A program made the translations under genes and the position numbers. Of a stretch of DNA of 64,000 nucleotides, positions 33,021 through 41,246 are shown in pieces. Within the stretch, counting starts at the first letter, position 1, and each line of letters begins with the position of its first letter. Under the pieces are notes generated by a model. It was not told the DNA's origin. It worked only from the letters and a program-made list of their open reading frames with translations, and did not search any database. This DNA comes from Desulfospira sp963664655 (lineage in GTDB: Bacteria > Desulfobacterota > Desulfobacteria > Desulfobacterales > Desulfobacteraceae). The stretch covers positions 4,278,001-4,342,000 of the forward strand of contig OY761554.1 in assembly GCA_963664655.2 (NCBI GenBank). Reading direction: 5' to 3'.

Positions 33021-33585
33021 GCTCAACTTAGCCGATGCCTTTGTAATAGCCCCGGAACCCTTCACTGATGAAAGAGGAAGCTTTTCCAGGATTTTTTGTC
33101 AAGACGAACTTCGCCAAATCGGACATACTGAGCCCATCGCCCAGATCAACCATTCCAGAAATATTGAAAAAGGAACCGTGAGGGGGCTTCATTTTCAATA
33201 CCCGCCCAAAGCTGAAATCAAGATTGTCAAATGTATTCATGGAACTGTTTTCGATGTCATCGTGGATATTCGTAAAAACTCTCCAACTTTTCTGGGCTGG
33301 CATGCTGAAACCCTGTCCACTGAAAATATGAAAATGATGTATATTCCCAAAGGATTTGCCCATGGTTTTCAAACTTTGGAACCGGACAGCGAATTGATTT
33401 ATTTTTCTTCCTGCCCCTACAGCCCTGAGTTTGAAAGTGCCCTAAGATACGATGACCCGGTCATTGGCATTCAATGGCCGGTATCGGTATCCACCGTATC
33501 GGAGCGTGATCGCTCACATCCGGGAATTGATAAATCCTTTTCAGGAATAGATGTAAACAAAATTTACAGCCATCCGCTCAAATGA
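33007..33585 (+). CDS. RmlC/RfbC-type sugar 3,5-epimerase family protein (cupin)
   Basis: Cupin-fold epimerase of the dTDP-4-dehydrorhamnose 3,5-epimerase family, 192 residues. Visible motifs: INHSRNIEKGTVRGLHFQYP (catalytic His in GLHFQ), VKCIHGTVFDVIVDIRKNSP, MYIPKGFAHGFQTL and YDDPVIGIQWP. In rhamnose RmlC the corresponding region has a YY pair; here it reads CPYSPEFE with one Tyr. Because rfbF-rfbG precede it and no rmlA/B/D is present, the substrate is probably CDP-4-dehydro-6-deoxyglucose, not the dTDP sugar. It may epimerise C3, C5 or both. The last plus-strand gene of the locus. Confidence 0.88.
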   Translation: MKFFELNLADAFVIAPEPFTDERGSFSRIFCQDELRQIGHTEPIAQINHSRNIEKGTVRGLHFQYPPKAEIKIVKCIHGTVFDVIVDIRKNSPTFLGWHAETLSTENMKMMYIPKGFAHGFQTLEPDSELIYFSSCPYSPEFESALRYDDPVIGIQWPVSVSTVSERDRSHPGIDKSFSGIDVNKIYSHPLK

Positions 33586-33657
33586 ATTTTCCATACTTGA
33601 TGATCGTATGGCTCTTGAGGGACACGAGAATTGAACCACGGCCGTAACCTTATTGTG

Positions 33658-34557
33658 TCAGACTTCTATCCAATGCGTTAAATCCGTATCTAAAAGGCGG
33701 GACAAATCTTCAACAGGTTTTTTATAAAGAGAGACCAACTCCAAACGTTCTCTACCAGAAAAAGTTTTTTCAGATTTTGTTATGTTTGATTTTGAATGGG
33801 AATCTTTAAAACGAAATTTTTCGTCAATACCCAGAAACCTGCATAAGCCGGATAAAAGCTTTTCCGGATTCAGCTTGATGTCGTCAAAAAAAATGATAAA
33901 TATTTGTTCCGGTGCAAAAAATTTATATAAGTTTCTCAATCCCATGGCATAACAGCCGTAAAAATAATTTCTAACCGCCAAAGGGCAGGTCATAAGATCA
34001 ATTTGGGGCCGTTTCAGCCAGGTCTTGATGGTGTCAATATCCTGGGTTAAAGAAGGGAATTCCCCTTTTGCATAATATCCTTGATCCATGCCTTTATCCC
34101 GTAAAATCTGTCCAATATCATTCTGAAAAAAATGATGTGAAATATAGCGGTCAACTGGATTTCTCAAACATACAAACAGCTTTACATCGGGCATACTGGC
34201 CCAAAAAACGTTTATAATTCTCTGATCCTGTAAATAGTATAAGTAATTATTGGTAATTTCACCAATGATTTGCCCCGGGACAGTGTTGGAAAACAGTTGT
34301 GTGTATCCTTTCAGATGTTTAATTTTATGCTCGAATGGATAGTACAGGCCGTTCCAATACTGTATTTCTTTAATTTCCACACTTGTTTTTTCCTTCAGAT
34401 CTTTGGCTATTTCCGAAGGATAACAGAATTTAATATCCCGTCGGGCCATGCAACGGGCCACCTGGGGGTGTTGAAGCAGCATTTCATGCACCCAGGTGGT
34501 GCCTGATTTGGCCATGCCCAGCCCAATATAATCAGGCCATTTTCCTTTTATTTCCAT
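33658..34557 (-). CDS. PAPS-dependent sulfotransferase family protein
   Basis: Likely transfers sulfate from PAPS to a sugar of the surface glycan. The 5'-phosphosulfate loop is GLGMAKSGTTWVHEMLLQHP (residues about 13-32) and the 3'-phosphate site VKLFVCLRNPVDRYISHHFF (about 125-145), both with key residues intact (KSGTTW, RNPVDRY). A C-terminal LGIDEKFRFKDSHSKSN region is usual for the family. 299 residues, cytoplasmic, no membrane segment. Its ATG shares a base with the stop of the decarboxylase gene (TAATG), so it is coupled to it. Last gene of the minus-strand glycan operon. No PAPS synthesis genes are in the window. Confidence 0.9.
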   Translation of the reverse strand: MEIKGKWPDYIGLGMAKSGTTWVHEMLLQHPQVARCMARRDIKFCYPSEIAKDLKEKTSVEIKEIQYWNGLYYPFEHKIKHLKGYTQLFSNTVPGQIIGEITNNYLYYLQDQRIINVFWASMPDVKLFVCLRNPVDRYISHHFFQNDIGQILRDKGMDQGYYAKGEFPSLTQDIDTIKTWLKRPQIDLMTCPLAVRNYFYGCYAMGLRNLYKFFAPEQIFIIFFDDIKLNPEKLLSGLCRFLGIDEKFRFKDSHSKSNITKSEKTFSGRERLELVSLYKKPVEDLSRLLDTDLTHWIEV

Positions 34558-35516
34558 TAAGCGTTCACTTTCTTTAATTTTTGAAAATATTCAATTGTCT
34601 TTTTCAAACCATCCTCTAATTTAATCCCTGGGTTCCAATTCAAGACACTTCTTGCTAAAGATATATCCGGTTTGCGTTGAATGGGATCATCTTCCGGTAA
34701 CGGTTTAAATTCTAATTTGGATTTTGAGCCTGTAATATTTAAAATCATTTTAGCGGCGTCTAATATGGTGAACTCATAGGGATTTCCCAAGTTAACAGGC
34801 CCGGTAAAAGAATCGTCACTGCCCATGAGCCCAACCAAAGCATCTATCATATCATCCACATAACAAAACGACCTGGTCTGGAGGCCGTCACCATATATGG
34901 TAACCGGCTTGTCATACAACGCCTGCATGATAAAATTGGAAATTACCCGCCCATCATTGGGATGCATATTAGGGCCATATGTATTAAACAAACGGGCCAC
35001 TTTGATTTGAAGGCGATGCTGCCGGTAGTAGTCAAAGAAAAGAGTTTCTGCACACCGTTTTCCCTCATCGTAGCAGGACCTGAGCCCAATAGGATTGACA
35101 TTTCCCCAATAGGATTCCACCTGAGGGTGTATTTTAGGATTACCGTATACTTCGGAAGTTGAAGCCTGCAAAATTTTAGCCTTTACCCGTTTGGCAAGGC
35201 CGAGCATATTGATAGCACCGTGGACACTTGTCTTAGTGGTTTGAACCGGATCATGCTGATAATGAATAGGAGAGGCCGGACAGGCCATATTATATATTTC
35301 ATCTACCTCCACATAGAGCGGAAAAGTAATGTCGTGGCGTATGAATTCAAATCTGGGATTTGAGAATAGATGGTAAATATTGGACTTGGTCCCCGTATAA
35401 CAATTATCCACACAGAGTACCTCCTGGCCGTCATTGAGGAGGCGCTCACACAGATGGGAGCCTAGGAATCCAGCCCCCCCGGTTATCAAAATTCTTTTCC
35501 TTACGTAACTGTTCAA
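34557..35516 (-). CDS. UDP-glucuronate decarboxylase (UDP-xylose synthase)
   Basis: Extended SDR converting UDP-glucuronate to UDP-xylose. 319 residues. It starts RILITGGAGFLGSHLCERLL with LCVDNCYTGTKSNIYHL, then IYNMACPASPIHYQHDPVQT, LQASTSEVYGNPKIHPQ and SCYDEGKRCAETLFFDYYRQ (catalytic YxxxK in YDEGK). GPNMHPNDGRVISNFIMQAL follows; GDGLQTRSFCYVDDMIDALV is diagnostic for the UXS group. Supplies xylose or a 4-keto pentose to the glycan. Operon position is between the glycosyltransferase at 35545 (28-nt gap) and the sulfotransferase. Confidence 0.95.
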   Translation of the reverse strand: MNSYVRKRILITGGAGFLGSHLCERLLNDGQEVLCVDNCYTGTKSNIYHLFSNPRFEFIRHDITFPLYVEVDEIYNMACPASPIHYQHDPVQTTKTSVHGAINMLGLAKRVKAKILQASTSEVYGNPKIHPQVESYWGNVNPIGLRSCYDEGKRCAETLFFDYYRQHRLQIKVARLFNTYGPNMHPNDGRVISNFIMQALYDKPVTIYGDGLQTRSFCYVDDMIDALVGLMGSDDSFTGPVNLGNPYEFTILDAAKMILNITGSKSKLEFKPLPEDDPIQRKPDISLARSVLNWNPGIKLEDGLKKTIEYFQKLKKVNA

Positions 35517-35544
35517 AAAATTATTCTCCAGTTATACCGGTACA

Positions 35545-37089
35545 TTAAAAAGAAAGGACCTCAGAGGCTATAATCTTTTTGGAAGTTGTTTTTGACAGGT
35601 CGCGATAAACAACATGACCGTATAATTGCGGGCCATGAGTATAGACAATAATATCATCCGTCTGTGTTTCAAACTTTTTATTCAACAGGGAAAAAACCGA
35701 TGGAATTTCATTGGACGAATCATTGCCGAAAATGTCATTTTGAAGTGTTTTTTCGTAAGGGTTGTCTGGATCAGCCAATGGTTCCAAGCCATTATGAGGC
35801 GCTATGGCGACACAGTGCTTGAACCCGAAACTATGGGCATAATGAATGGCTGCAGTTGCCCCTTTTCCCGTGCCAAAAAGCAGGACATTCTCCTTTTTGA
35901 TCGATAAGAGTGTCATCACATATTGAATGCATTCATGTATGTCCTGATCGATTCTTTCACCTTTGTGCATGACATAATAAACACCATATGTCCCCCAGAA
36001 ATCTCTAAGATCAAGCACGTTGTATTTTGTCTTTCTGTAGGTATTAACAAAAAAGTACGGAAATCGCACCCCTTCGGCTGCATCCTTATCAAAAGATCCA
36101 AAATCGTTAAAATTGACAATAAGCTTATCATTGATTCCCTTTTGAAAAACATAACAAATATCTACATTCCGGGAAGAAGAAAAATGAAGCTGCGGGGATT
36201 GCAATCTACCGATTAATCCCAACCCCCACCAGTAAGTCCTCACAGACAACGGCAAGGATTTTTTAAACTCAACAAGCAGGTCGTTATATTCGGATGAGCC
36301 AACCTGAATGGCTATATCAATCCAACGGTGATTGCTTATGTTTTTGAAATAATGAAAATTATTAACAACCCCGCTCTTTTTTATCAGGTGGTTGCATTTG
36401 ATGACTTCTTTTAATAGCCCAATATAGCACTCAGCGTCACGGTTACTAGTGGTGTTTACAGTTCCCTGGCTGACCAGATAAACGACTTCCTTACAAAATT
36501 CAAATGTGCGGCAAAAAACCGCAACCTGCATGCTGAAATATATATCATCGCCATGATTTGGCGGTACCGCACTAAACCGGATACCATTGTTTAGAACAAA
36601 TTCGCGTTTAATTAATTTTGCCCAGGGCGTTCCAATACCCAGAAGTCCCTCTCTGTTTTCCATTTCATAATATTTTTTGAAATGCTTAATCCGTGTACCG
36701 GTTCCGATTTCTCCTGTCTCTTCAAGAAAAGAATCTGCTCTGAACTGGTAAAAATCTTTATTGGTCTGCATTTTCTGCCTAAACAGGTCAAGCACATTTT
36801 CATGAAGATAATCATCGCTGTCAACAAAGAGCAGGTATTTGCCGCGGGCTTTTTCAATACCGATATTTCTTGCCCCGCCCGACGTTACCTTTTTGCCGGG
36901 AAATATAAAAATGACGTGCTCAAATTCCGGCTTTTTTGCCACTTTTTTGATCGAGTCTTCGGTACTGAAATCATCGACAACAATGATTTCTATGTCCGAA
37001 TGAACACCAATTGAGTTTAAGGCCCTTTCAATAAGGAAATTGGAGTTATAATGGGGGATAATGACACTGATTATGATCTCATTATCCAT
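35545..37089 (-). CDS. Family 2 glycosyltransferase fused to an alpha/beta-hydrolase-like domain
   Basis: Residues about 1-230 form a GT-A glycosyltransferase: SVIIPHYNSNFLIERALNSI, EIIVVDDFSTEDSIKK, GGARNIGIEKARGKYLLFVD with the DSDD metal site. From about residue 330 a second domain resembles an alpha/beta hydrolase (YNVLDLRDFWGTYGVYYVMH, NVLLFGTGKGATAAIHYAHS, HCVAIAPHNGLEPL). Its nucleophile elbow reads GTGKG, with Gly where GxSxG would have Ser, so hydrolysis is unlikely. This layout recalls XcbB/CpsF-type capsule proteins. I start at ATG 37089, overlapping the upstream radical SAM stop by 8 nt, rather than the longer frame to 37110. The 514-residue product probably acts at the cytoplasmic membrane. 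Confidence 0.82.
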   Translation of the reverse strand: MDNEIIISVIIPHYNSNFLIERALNSIGVHSDIEIIVVDDFSTEDSIKKVAKKPEFEHVIFIFPGKKVTSGGARNIGIEKARGKYLLFVDSDDYLHENVLDLFRQKMQTNKDFYQFRADSFLEETGEIGTGTRIKHFKKYYEMENREGLLGIGTPWAKLIKREFVLNNGIRFSAVPPNHGDDIYFSMQVAVFCRTFEFCKEVVYLVSQGTVNTTSNRDAECYIGLLKEVIKCNHLIKKSGVVNNFHYFKNISNHRWIDIAIQVGSSEYNDLLVEFKKSLPLSVRTYWWGLGLIGRLQSPQLHFSSSRNVDICYVFQKGINDKLIVNFNDFGSFDKDAAEGVRFPYFFVNTYRKTKYNVLDLRDFWGTYGVYYVMHKGERIDQDIHECIQYVMTLLSIKKENVLLFGTGKGATAAIHYAHSFGFKHCVAIAPHNGLEPLADPDNPYEKTLQNDIFGNDSSNEIPSVFSLLNKKFETQTDDIIVYTHGPQLYGHVVYRDLSKTTSKKIIASEVLSF

Positions 37090-38518
37090 GGTTCTCCCCC
37101 TGTCTGGCATTTAAAAACCCATCAAGATTAATCATATATTCTTTGTTCCAAAGAGATATGAAAGAATCAAATGAACGGCAGGCGGCCAAGCCATCAAAAC
37201 CGTGGGTCTTTAATGCCTGGGAAAATACAGCAAACAGATAATGCTTTCCCCCTTGAAAATCATTCCACCAATACAGGCAGCCCGGATTCAGGATCATTTT
37301 TTTTAATAGTTGAACCGTTTTAAAATCAACGGGATTGCCGGGTTCGGAAAAATAAACCCAATCTTTAACCCGCCCCTTTGCCAAGGCCTTATTGAAAAAA
37401 ACGCCGAAATTTCTCTCAAAAGGCACCTCGTCAACAAGGACACTGCTTATGTCCGATGATAACGAAAAGGCCTGATCTGAAATAATGCCTTTGAACAAAT
37501 CAGCATGGTTAAAGGCTATTTGTTTTGCCTCATTTAACGCAATACCCGGCACAAAAGCAACGATCCCCCTTGGACAAAGAACGTGATTGTCGTTGGAAAA
37601 ACGGTTATTTTCGTTTTCCAGGTATTTGCCCGCATTCATAGGTTTAATATCTTTAACATCTGCTTTTGACTCAATGAGGGCTACTTGATTTTGTTTCACT
37701 TTAGGGCTGTTTATTTTTTTTAACTTTTCCATCAATGTTTTTGAGACATCATCTATGCCTTCACTTGCCAGACGCCCTTTATCAAACAGCGCCCCCCCGC
37801 AAATTTCACACCAGTGAAGCTGGTCTTTAAACTCATCCGGTTCTCTTTTCCACCAGTCTGTTTCTATAGGCCACCCGCCAGGTCCGTCAAAAAGGACATC
37901 AAGGGCGGCGGCAACTTCACAAAAAAAAGCGCCTTTAGGGGTAATTGAGGCACTCCACTGATTCTGCACCCAGCAGTTATCCCGAAGCGGTATCCACTGT
38001 TCATCAGGGATGCAAAGATCCTTTCTGCTTACCAGCAGAGGCTGGTGAATACTGTCGTTTTGATGGTCGTTGAGCATTTGCTGACCGAAAATTTTTTGTA
38101 TTTTTTCGTAATATTTATAATAATTATTGGGCAGGCTGGACCAAAGACCCAATCGTTTCATATTCCCATCAGCCGTAATCCGGTCAAAATGCTCATGCTG
38201 GTTGATCCGAATTTTTTCTGTAAATTCAGATGGTTCCATTGGAAGTTTAAGTGTGTTGGGTTTTAACCGGGGCATATACTGCTCGGATAAATAGTCGATA
38301 AACCTTTCAAACTGCGGGTGAATGGTTGGTTCCCCTCCAATAATACCCACAATTTTATCATATCCTTTCAGAGAATCGACGGCCCGGACAAAGGTGTCCC
38401 AATCCATAAAAAAAGGTTGCTTGTGATGCCCGCAAAACCGCGTGCAGTTTGAACATGAAAATACGCACGCATTGGTAATTTCAATCTGAATGGCCCACAT
38501 ATCTTTAGGTGATTTCAT
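37082..38518 (-). CDS. Radical SAM protein with a long unassigned C-terminal domain
   Basis: The N-terminal 4Fe-4S motif is CVFSCSNC (Cys18-x3-Cys-x2-Cys), followed by KIVGIIGGEPTIHPQFERFI, the GGEP SAM-binding motif. Further Cys clusters lie at CEVAAALDVLF and HWCEICGG. Residues about 300-478 (LCPRGIVAFVPGIALNEAKQ, VPFERNFGVFFNKALAKGRV, LNPGCLYWWNDFQGGKHYLF) form a separate domain I cannot place. It lacks the N-terminal Rossmann-like module found in the other four radical SAM proteins of the locus. 478 residues; upstream neighbour is another radical SAM gene (30-nt gap), downstream the glycosyltransferase. Substrate unknown; a glycan or lipid-linked sugar is inferred from context. Confidence 0.82.
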   Translation of the reverse strand: MKSPKDMWAIQIEITNACVFSCSNCTRFCGHHKQPFFMDWDTFVRAVDSLKGYDKIVGIIGGEPTIHPQFERFIDYLSEQYMPRLKPNTLKLPMEPSEFTEKIRINQHEHFDRITADGNMKRLGLWSSLPNNYYKYYEKIQKIFGQQMLNDHQNDSIHQPLLVSRKDLCIPDEQWIPLRDNCWVQNQWSASITPKGAFFCEVAAALDVLFDGPGGWPIETDWWKREPDEFKDQLHWCEICGGALFDKGRLASEGIDDVSKTLMEKLKKINSPKVKQNQVALIESKADVKDIKPMNAGKYLENENNRFSNDNHVLCPRGIVAFVPGIALNEAKQIAFNHADLFKGIISDQAFSLSSDISSVLVDEVPFERNFGVFFNKALAKGRVKDWVYFSEPGNPVDFKTVQLLKKMILNPGCLYWWNDFQGGKHYLFAVFSQALKTHGFDGLAACRSFDSFISLWNKEYMINLDGFLNARQGENHG

Positions 38519-38548
38519 AAAGGTAACCTAAATTAACAACTTTAAAAA

Positions 38549-39763
38549 TTACTCGTATTTTTTATATGCCAGCGGTTGAGATGTCTGCACTGCCGCCGGT
38601 ATGGTTTTACTGACCTGCGGATTTCTACCGGGACATATGCCACATGCAGGAATCGCCGACATGCTGTATAAAAAAGGGTAAATTTTTGATCTTATATCAT
38701 CATAATCACAGTTAACAATCTCACAATACCCATCGGATGAATCAGGAAGAGCCTTTAATCGATAGGCATTGGCAGCAAAAGGGCATCGAAATAACTTTCC
38801 ATCTGTATACGTAGTGACATTTGTAACACAGCACTGTTCAAATATCTGCTGGTTTTTCTGTTTACTTCGGCGATAATTTTTAATTTTGGAACAATCCAGC
38901 CACTGGGTGTAAGAAGTTAAGTTGTATTCAATATGATGTTCGTCGAAAAACCCAATGGTTTTTCTTAACCGGCTTCGGTTAATGGAACCGTAATCAGAAA
39001 TTTGAAGTATAATTTTATAATGTTTAAGCAGTTCCGCATATCTTTTATCCGGGGTGATGGTTCCGTTTGTGAATATCCAGATCCACCGGATCTGACTGAG
39101 GTTAACGAGAAATGCCACAATGTCATGCCAGTCCGGATGCATAAACGGCTCACCGCCGATCAGCTTAATTTCACTGACCAGATCAACATATCTGAAAAGC
39201 GCGTTGATTTCTCTTTTTAACTGTGCAACCAATATATTCCGGGGGTTTTGATAATACTGCATTAGATTGCAGCAATCCTTACATTTTTGAGAACATTTCT
39301 CGGTAATTATGAAGTCTAAGGAATTTATAATTACCGGATCTTCAAGCCTGTATAAGTGGTTTTGAAGCCAGATGAACCGGTTCACCATGTATTTTTCTTC
39401 ACTGTATTTCCCCATGTGCTCAAGTTTTTCTGCATAGGTTTCAAGCAATGCAACGGGTGAATAAATTTTGTCAATGCCTTGACGTTCCATCTGGTTCATA
39501 ACCGGTTGGGCATATCCGATGGTCATCAGGACAATGGGATGCCCATATTTTTCCCCGACCATTTCAGGATTGATCACATCTTTGCCACAATATGTTTCTT
39601 TGTCCGGATCGTTATCGCAAAATGCTGTAATATCGATACTTTCTTTAAGACAATATTGATAGACATATTCACCAATAAAGGATGCGCCGCAAATAACGAT
39701 AGGGCGTTGGGCCGATCTAAGAAATTCAATAAACTGTTTTTTATCTAAAATTATTAATCTCAA
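38549..39763 (-). CDS. Rossmann-like/radical SAM protein
   Basis: Residues about 15-110 form a nucleotide- or ligand-binding Rossmann-like module: RPIVICGASFIGEYVYQYCL, ITAFCDNDPDKETYCGKDVI, HPIVLMTIGYAQPVMNQMER. The radical SAM core follows, with CSQKCKDC (CxxxCxxC) and EIKLIGGEPFMHPDWHDIVA. C-terminal Cys residues (QCCVTNVTTYTDGKLFRCPF, EIVNCDYDD, CGICPGRN) could hold auxiliary clusters as in SPASM-type enzymes. 404 residues. The start overlaps the upstream glycosyltransferase by 4 nt. Although it shares its architecture with the three tandem proteins at 46897-50706, its sequence is clearly divergent. Function unknown. Confidence 0.82.
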   Translation of the reverse strand: MRLIILDKKQFIEFLRSAQRPIVICGASFIGEYVYQYCLKESIDITAFCDNDPDKETYCGKDVINPEMVGEKYGHPIVLMTIGYAQPVMNQMERQGIDKIYSPVALLETYAEKLEHMGKYSEEKYMVNRFIWLQNHLYRLEDPVIINSLDFIITEKCSQKCKDCCNLMQYYQNPRNILVAQLKREINALFRYVDLVSEIKLIGGEPFMHPDWHDIVAFLVNLSQIRWIWIFTNGTITPDKRYAELLKHYKIILQISDYGSINRSRLRKTIGFFDEHHIEYNLTSYTQWLDCSKIKNYRRSKQKNQQIFEQCCVTNVTTYTDGKLFRCPFAANAYRLKALPDSSDGYCEIVNCDYDDIRSKIYPFLYSMSAIPACGICPGRNPQVSKTIPAAVQTSQPLAYKKYE

Positions 39764-40863
39764 ATTAATCTCTTGAAAAGAAAACCATACCGTTTTATGG
39801 ATTTGTATTTAGCCCAAAAAATAGTCAATAATACCAACTTATTTCTCGCAAGAAATGGAAAAATTTTGCTGTCTGTTTGTTTTTGCGGCGTATAACAGCC
39901 GATAGCTTCTGCAATCAAATGATTGTCATAGATGACGCTAATCCGCTCATATACATTACGCAATCCGGACAAACCGCTGTTTTGAACAGACCTGATAATG
40001 TAAATGATTGCAGAGGCCAAAGCGGTGTTACAAAAATTTTGTCGAAGCATTTCAGCATTAAAGCCGGTATACCGGCGGCAGTAATCAAGCAGTTTTTCCT
40101 TAAAAACCGCCGTATCCTTTAAATAATGTTTCTCAAAAAGCTGTGATATATTATTAACAATCATCTGTTCACTATGCAACCGGTAGGTATACGTTGGCAT
40201 GTCAACAAAAACCGCTGACCGGATTACCTTTAAGTATGCCAAGGTCAATGAGTGGCCTTCATGCCAGAACATACCGTTAATGTGATCTTTATCCATGCGT
40301 CTAAGCAGGTCTAGTTTGAACAGTTTGTTCCAACATTCCGTAAAATTTGTCAGGTTGTTTTTTTTGCTGTGTATGGCCACATTCCCGATAAATATTTGAT
40401 TATTTTTGTTGTTATCCAGGATAACTGTTCCCGAGGCCTTTTTTTTTGCCAGGCGCTTAAATTCCTGGGTATCTGCAAAGTGGTTTACGGCTTCAAATAA
40501 AACAAGATCAACATCATATTTAAGTAGCGAATCTACAGCAATCTGAATGGTATCCTTGCGGATATAATCATCTGAATCAACGAAAAAAACATATGGGCCG
40601 TGAGCCTTTGCCAACCCGGTGTTCCTGGCGCTTCCAGGGCCTTGATTCGCCTGAGATAACAAAGAAATCCGGCTATCTTTGATTTTAAATTCATTGCAGA
40701 TATCCACACTATCATCTGTTGATCCGTCATCAATTATGATAATCTCCAATGCCTCATAGCTTTGCCCGACAATGCTGTTCAAACAATCCTTTATATATTT
40801 CCGGGCGTTGTGCAATGGAACAATCACGCTGACTGTCGGCATGTCTGATTTCATATGGGCCAC
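39760..40863 (-). CDS. Family 2 glycosyltransferase
   Basis: GT-A enzyme of the WcaA/EpsJ type. The first 120 residues carry PTVSVIVPLHNARKYIKDCL, EIIIIDDGSTDDSVDICNEF, NQGPGSARNTGLAKAHGPYV and FVDSDDYIRKD, where DSDD is the metal-binding motif. The C-terminal part (residues 200-367, YTYRLHSEQMIVNNISQLFE, basic tail KSIKRYGFLFKRLI) is typical of capsule and O-antigen transferases. Starts at ATG 40863; the in-frame ATGs at 40854 and 40842 are alternatives. It lies immediately downstream of the interrupted fkbM gene, so its expression may depend on a promoter within or after the IS. Donor and acceptor sugars unknown. Confidence 0.9.
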   Translation of the reverse strand: MAHMKSDMPTVSVIVPLHNARKYIKDCLNSIVGQSYEALEIIIIDDGSTDDSVDICNEFKIKDSRISLLSQANQGPGSARNTGLAKAHGPYVFFVDSDDYIRKDTIQIAVDSLLKYDVDLVLFEAVNHFADTQEFKRLAKKKASGTVILDNNKNNQIFIGNVAIHSKKNNLTNFTECWNKLFKLDLLRRMDKDHINGMFWHEGHSLTLAYLKVIRSAVFVDMPTYTYRLHSEQMIVNNISQLFEKHYLKDTAVFKEKLLDYCRRYTGFNAEMLRQNFCNTALASAIIYIIRSVQNSGLSGLRNVYERISVIYDNHLIAEAIGCYTPQKQTDSKIFPFLARNKLVLLTIFWAKYKSIKRYGFLFKRLI

Positions 40864-40901
40864 CGGGTCAATTCAAAGTTATAAATTTTATGATAATTCA
40901 A

Positions 40902-41114
40902 TCAAATCGCGTACAGTATGGTTTCAGAGGAATTCCAGGCATAATGGCGTAAAAAATATTTATATTCAACACCATAATCCCTAATTAAGCCGGGGATTTG
41001 AAAAAAATCGTTAAACTCATGATATACGGATATCGCCAGCGCCGGCTGCTGCATCCTGATGGTCTGGGCCGCACCCAACAAGGCATTATATTCACCACCT
41101 TCTATATCCATTTT
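40902..41114 (-). pseudogene. 3' fragment of an FkbM-family methyltransferase gene cut by an IS256-type element
   Basis: The coding-strand stretch from 41114 to 40902 encodes KMDIEGGEYNALLGAAQTIR and the rest of an FkbM C-terminus, ending at TGA 40902. When joined to the fragment ending at 42617 and counting the 8-bp duplication once, the frame reads through as VTFIKMDIEGGEYNALLG with no change. The DIEGGE segment is the conserved late FkbM motif. Upstream codons read in this frame past 41114 belong to the IS end. Confidence 0.9.
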
Positions 41115-41246
41115 AATAGTGTAAAATTCTTTCTGTAAAATTGAAAAACACCCGGTAGACACGGATCTGCCCATATAGGGTTGAAAATGCCGGGTCATGA
41201 CTTAGAGTTCCTTTTTTAACCGACCAAGATCAAAGAAAGGAACAGC

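Noticed and set aside
33590..33657. Possible tRNA 3' fragment (GGTTCAATTC-like loop near a CCA)
   Set aside because: Read on the minus strand it has a T-loop-like core and ends GAGCCA, but the T stem has mismatches and no anticodon or acceptor stem can be built.
40902..41198. Independent small gene (98 codons) at the end of the IS
   Set aside because: Its first part is IS terminal sequence and the rest is the 3' end of fkbM.
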